The notes under the pieces: model-generated | Told to the model about the DNA's origin: nothing | What the model saw: the letters and a program-made list of their open reading frames with translations, nothing else | The model's database searches: none | Shown here: positions 61,101 to 64,000 of the stretch, in pieces | How the letters are laid out: every line of letters begins with the position of its first letter | How positions within the stretch are numbered: position 1 is the first letter of the stretch | Made by a program: the position numbers and the translations under genes | DNA from: Schlesneria paludicola DSM 18645 | Lineage (GTDB): Bacteria > Planctomycetota > Planctomycetia > Planctomycetales > Planctomycetaceae | Length of the DNA stretch: 64,000 nt | Direction: 5' to 3' | Assembly: GCF_000255655.1 (NCBI RefSeq) | Contig: NZ_JH636434.1 | Span: 2,526,613-2,590,612 of the forward strand

Positions 61101-62747
61101 TCAGTACCACCGGTACGAGTATGTCTTGAATCGCTCGGCCGCCCCCTTCTCGATCTTCAGTGAAGCAACACGGGATTCAACGGGCCCCTCTTTGGCCGAG
61201 CGAAGAAGCCGAGCATCTGCCATTTGGAATGCGGACCAGTGCGGCACACGACGGCGGTTCAATTCGGCATGAGCGTCGACCAGCAGTTCAGCGACTCCTT
61301 CGCGAATGATCGGATCGGGGCATCCCAGCAACGGGAACAACATCAGCATCCCCTCGGTACTCGTCGGATGATGGCTGATCTGTACGCTCGGAGCCAGGTT
61401 TCCGGCCATGATCTGTCGCACGTTGTACGACATAACCCAATAGTCGACAGGCGCGACGGCATACAGATAGAACGCAAATGCAACCGCCATGAGCTGCATT
61501 CGAATGACCCACGCAAAGTTGTGGCCTCGCCACATCTTGATCACAACCAGCACGAAACCCGCGACAACGGCCGAAATCCCAAGCAGACCAACCACTCGCA
61601 TGCGCGTCATCCCGTTGAAACCGATGTAAATGGACAGCCGGTTGTAAACAGCGAGCGCCAGCGCCAAGTTTTCAAAGGCCCAGATCATCGCGAGACGTCG
61701 CAAGAATGGCATGCGAGGATCGTGCATCATCGGTCCACGAAAAATCGCAGACAGCATGATCGTCGCGAGCGCCAACGCCACCGTGAGCCAGGCGGCCCCT
61801 TCGTGTGCATATCCCGAAAAATGAAACTTCGGCGGGAATGTCCGAAACCACATCGTCCAGAATTCGAAACCAAGATAGGCCGCGAATAGAACAATCAAGA
61901 GCTGGATCGTGTTACGAAACGCGAAATAGAGTTCGGCTTCCGCACCGGCCATTGTCGAATGCTGGCCACTTATTGAATCGAAACGAGCGTCCGTTGGCAG
62001 CAATGGACGCAGCAGGCCGACGGCGAGCCACGCAGTCCCCAACCAGAATAGAATCCGAGACGGCGAGCCGATGAAGTCCGAAACCCACGTCTGAAACGTT
62101 CGAGTCAACTCAGCCAGTTGATCGCTTACTAACTTCACAATATCGGGATTTGCGAGGACGAAAATCGTCAAGAAAATCAAGCCAGCAATCGGCGGCATCA
62201 GTAATGTCAGCAGCCGAGTAAACGTCGGAACGCCAACCCAGTACCGAAGCACCGACTTCACCCATCGGTCATAAGCGACCATGCCTGCTCCGCCAGCCGG
62301 AACGAGTAGCCCCAGAAACCGTATCACCTCAAGCAGATAGATCTTCCCCGAATTGAGACTGATCGAAACACAGCCAAGCAAGACAAGCCCGATGGCAAAC
62401 GCAAGTTCACTGCCACACCACAGGAGGCGTGCCGCCACTCCCCAGGTCAGTAACGTGACAATCACCGTCTGCCACCCAACACGACGCTGACGTCCCCCGA
62501 GCGCGATTAACAAGGGAGTGACCGCGAGCAGCAGCGCCTGCCCGGCATATCCATGCCCGTTGTAAATTGTGACGTCCGCCAGGACGATCGTCAGAACAAC
62601 AGAACAGAACTCCAGCAAGCTGACGTCTGGGTTCGTCGGTGGACCAGTCGTAGGCACTTGTCGTGCATTAAAATCCGTTAGTACCGCCGACGGCAGAACA
62701 TCTGTAATGTCGTGCCTCACTAGCGGTGATTCATGTGGTTCGCTCAT
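61101..62747 (-). CDS. DUF4153/DUF4173-like polytopic membrane protein
   Basis: The ATG at 62745-62747 has GAGGAAAG upstream and gives 548 residues. About twelve hydrophobic helices are seen. The segment Y-I-G-F-N-G-M-T-R-M-R-V-V-G-L-L-G near residue 400 is the conserved signature of the DUF4153/DUF4173 families. The last 150 residues are soluble, with E-G-V-A-E-L-L-V-D-A-H-A-E-L. The function is unknown; similar proteins often lie near two-component genes. It ends just after the gene at 60190 on the other strand. Confidence 0.8.
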   Translation of the reverse strand: MSEPHESPLVRHDITDVLPSAVLTDFNARQVPTTGPPTNPDVSLLEFCSVVLTIVLADVTIYNGHGYAGQALLLAVTPLLIALGGRQRRVGWQTVIVTLLTWGVAARLLWCGSELAFAIGLVLLGCVSISLNSGKIYLLEVIRFLGLLVPAGGAGMVAYDRWVKSVLRYWVGVPTFTRLLTLLMPPIAGLIFLTIFVLANPDIVKLVSDQLAELTRTFQTWVSDFIGSPSRILFWLGTAWLAVGLLRPLLPTDARFDSISGQHSTMAGAEAELYFAFRNTIQLLIVLFAAYLGFEFWTMWFRTFPPKFHFSGYAHEGAAWLTVALALATIMLSAIFRGPMMHDPRMPFLRRLAMIWAFENLALALAVYNRLSIYIGFNGMTRMRVVGLLGISAVVAGFVLVVIKMWRGHNFAWVIRMQLMAVAFAFYLYAVAPVDYWVMSYNVRQIMAGNLAPSVQISHHPTSTEGMLMLFPLLGCPDPIIREGVAELLVDAHAELNRRRVPHWSAFQMADARLLRSAKEGPVESRVASLKIEKGAAERFKTYSYRWY

Positions 62748-62809
62748 ACTTTCCTCTACGCAAACGATACGGATTGCGTTGGTCGCGTGCGAATCAAAAA
62801 CAACGTCGG

Positions 62810-62877
62810 GCAAAATTGGATTGGGACGCCAGGTAAATAGGCCCGTCCCCAATCTCTTCGCACTGTGAACGGTTGCC
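62810..62877 (-). repeat. MITE-like dispersed repeat, partial copy
   Basis: It reads GCCCGTCCCCAATCTCTTCG then CACTGTGAACGGTTGCC, matching the right-hand end of copy 5 (45962-46002). The left half is absent. It lies in the leader between two divergent genes. Confidence 0.5.
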
Positions 62878-62919
62878 GGTGAACTTTGCGGGTGACTTGA
62901 TCGGCGATACACTTATGCC

Positions 62920-63480
62920 ATGCGACCTCTTCGATATTCTATCAATGTCACGTTAGACGGGTGCTGCGATCATCGTGCAATTCCCGCGGACGAAGAATTA
63001 CATCGTCACGCTGTCGAGAATCTCGCCCGGGCTGACGCCTTGCTCTTTGGTCGTGTGACCTACGAAATGATGGAGGCCGCATGGCGGGCACCGGCGCGGA
63101 CGGGAATGAGCCCCGACTGGATGGAACCCTGGATGGTGCCATTTGCTCGGACGATCGATGCAACCAAGAAGTACGTCGTGTCGAGCACTCTGGATCAGGT
63201 CGACTGGAACGCGGAGCTCGTGCGCGGGGACTTGGGAAAGGCCATTCAGGAGCTCAAGCGACAGCCCGGCACTGGATTGTTCGTCGGAGGCGAGAAGCTT
63301 CCATTGGCATTGACGGAGCTCGGGTTGATCGATGAGTATGAGTTCGTGGTGCACCCCCGGCTGGCAGGCCATGGACCAACGCTCTTTGCGGGGCTCTCGA
63401 AGCATGTCGAACTAAAACTCGTGAGTCGGCAGGAGTTCGCCTCGGGGGCCGTCGCCATGCAGTATAAGCCGAGAAGATAG
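62920..63480 (+). CDS. Dihydrofolate-reductase-family / RibD-like reductase
   Basis: 186 residues. The fold of the DHFR/RibD C-terminal family is visible: S-I-N-V-T-L-D-G near 7-14, L-L-F-G-R-V-T-Y-E-M-M near 41-51, Y-V-V-S-S-T-L and G-T-G-L-F-V-G-G-E-K-L with the nucleotide-binding Gly pair, and Y-E-F-V-V-H-P-R-L-A-G-H-G near the end. NAD(P)H-dependent reduction of an unknown substrate is likely; the family includes many uncharacterised YyaP/YwjB-like members. It is cytosolic and leaves divergently from the DUF4173 gene. Confidence 0.85.
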   Translation: MRPLRYSINVTLDGCCDHRAIPADEELHRHAVENLARADALLFGRVTYEMMEAAWRAPARTGMSPDWMEPWMVPFARTIDATKKYVVSSTLDQVDWNAELVRGDLGKAIQELKRQPGTGLFVGGEKLPLALTELGLIDEYEFVVHPRLAGHGPTLFAGLSKHVELKLVSRQEFASGAVAMQYKPRR

Positions 63481-63731
63481 GCACGAAGCATAACCGTCCA
63501 ACTCGGCCACGATAGCGTGTCGTTGAAGGACAACGATTTCACCGACATTGTTAGATCGGTCCAGAAGCGGCGTCCACTTGGATCGCTCAAAAGAACCAAC
63601 CAGACCACCGCACAGTAGGGTCAGCATTCAACTCACGGACATCGTGATCGTCCGCGAGTCCACTCGCCGTAAGTTGGCTCTCACAAATCAGATCATGAGT
63701 CTGGTCAATTCGGCAGTGAACCGAGCCCAAA

Positions 63732-64000
63732 CTAAAACCCCTCGGGAGTCGGCGTCTGTCGGGCAGGAACCAACGATTCTTCTGACGGCGTTGCCTTCAA
63801 TGCCTCAATGGCCGCTGCCGCTCGCCTTGCCTCGTCGGTGTCCGGCATTTCCTTGATAATGATTTCGAATTCGGCAACGGCCTTCTTAATCCGGGCTGAG
63901 GCCATGTACTTACTCAACAATTGAAACAACTCTGCGTGCTTCGCCACAAGTTTCGCGTGCCTTGCGCTCGCCTCGTCGTCATTGGACTCTCCCTCCCTCT
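63732..64000 (-). CDS. Hypothetical helical protein, C-terminal part
   Basis: The frame is open to the window edge, giving 88 residues. It is rich in Ala, Lys and Glu (S-A-R-I-K-K-A-V-A-E-F-E-I-I-I-K-E) and then D-T-D-E-A-R-R-A-A-A-A-I-E-A-L, which fits TPR-like or coiled-coil helices. It ends in a proline-rich tail. The start is outside the window, so nothing more can be said. Confidence 0.5.
   Translation of the reverse strand, partial: REGESNDDEASARHAKLVAKHAELFQLLSKYMASARIKKAVAEFEIIIKEMPDTDEARRAAAAIEALKATPSEESLVPARQTPTPEGF

Overview
The window looks like chromosomal DNA from a planctomycete (inferred). It holds two complete DUF1559 pseudopilin-like proteins with the prepilin N-terminus [11 protein letters not shown], a third secreted DUF1559 protein, a Tat-exported DUF1501 protein, an SHD1-domain protein, a sulfatase-like TPR protein, FGE-type and TlpA-type exported proteins, and ECF sigma factors of planctomycete type. 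Many genes stand alone and are separated by long intergenic stretches. No rRNA, tRNA or CRISPR array was seen.

Left part (1-9078): an IS21-type element cut by the window edge has inserted into a spermidine-synthase-like membrane gene. Behind it, all on the minus strand, lies a block of exported or membrane proteins: a GT39-type membrane glycosyltransferase, a membrane-anchored helical protein, a small cysteine-rich secreted peptide with a Gly-Gly site, an apparently intact C39-like peptidase with a C-terminal membrane anchor, a second C39-like protein that has lost its catalytic residues, and two LolA-like secreted proteins with C-terminal membrane anchors. I read this as a candidate, possibly undescribed system for maturing an exported disulfide-rich peptide. 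A degenerate IS630 transposase (9954-10882) lies beyond the block.

Middle part (11195-42103): a DUF1501 protein; an ABC exporter set of ATPase, permease and a large GATase-like membrane protein; a haem-binding sensor histidine kinase; an exported cyclophilin; a TlpA-type thioredoxin protein; a Tat-exported GH32/43-like protein; a kelch protein; two pairs of DUF1559 protein and transthyretin-like lipoprotein; a metal-dependent amidohydrolase; AlaC aminotransferase; a GT2 glycosyltransferase; mannonate dehydratase; a Ycf46-like AAA ATPase; and a sulfatase-like TPR protein.

Right part (42819-64000): an ankyrin-DUF1963 fusion; an MFS transporter; a lipoprotein methyltransferase; an Rrf2 regulator with a methyltransferase; an FGE-LRR-thioredoxin fusion divergent from a tight four-gene operon (ECF sigma, membrane anti-sigma candidate, two exported proteins); a second sigma factor of the type usually paired with a Ser/Thr kinase but without one here; an SHD1/WD40-like protein; a CHAP-like cysteine hydrolase candidate; a DUF4173-like membrane protein; and a DHFR/RibD-family reductase. 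A MITE-like repeat of about 135 bp with terminal inverted repeats is scattered through the intergenic regions from 22.7 kb onward.
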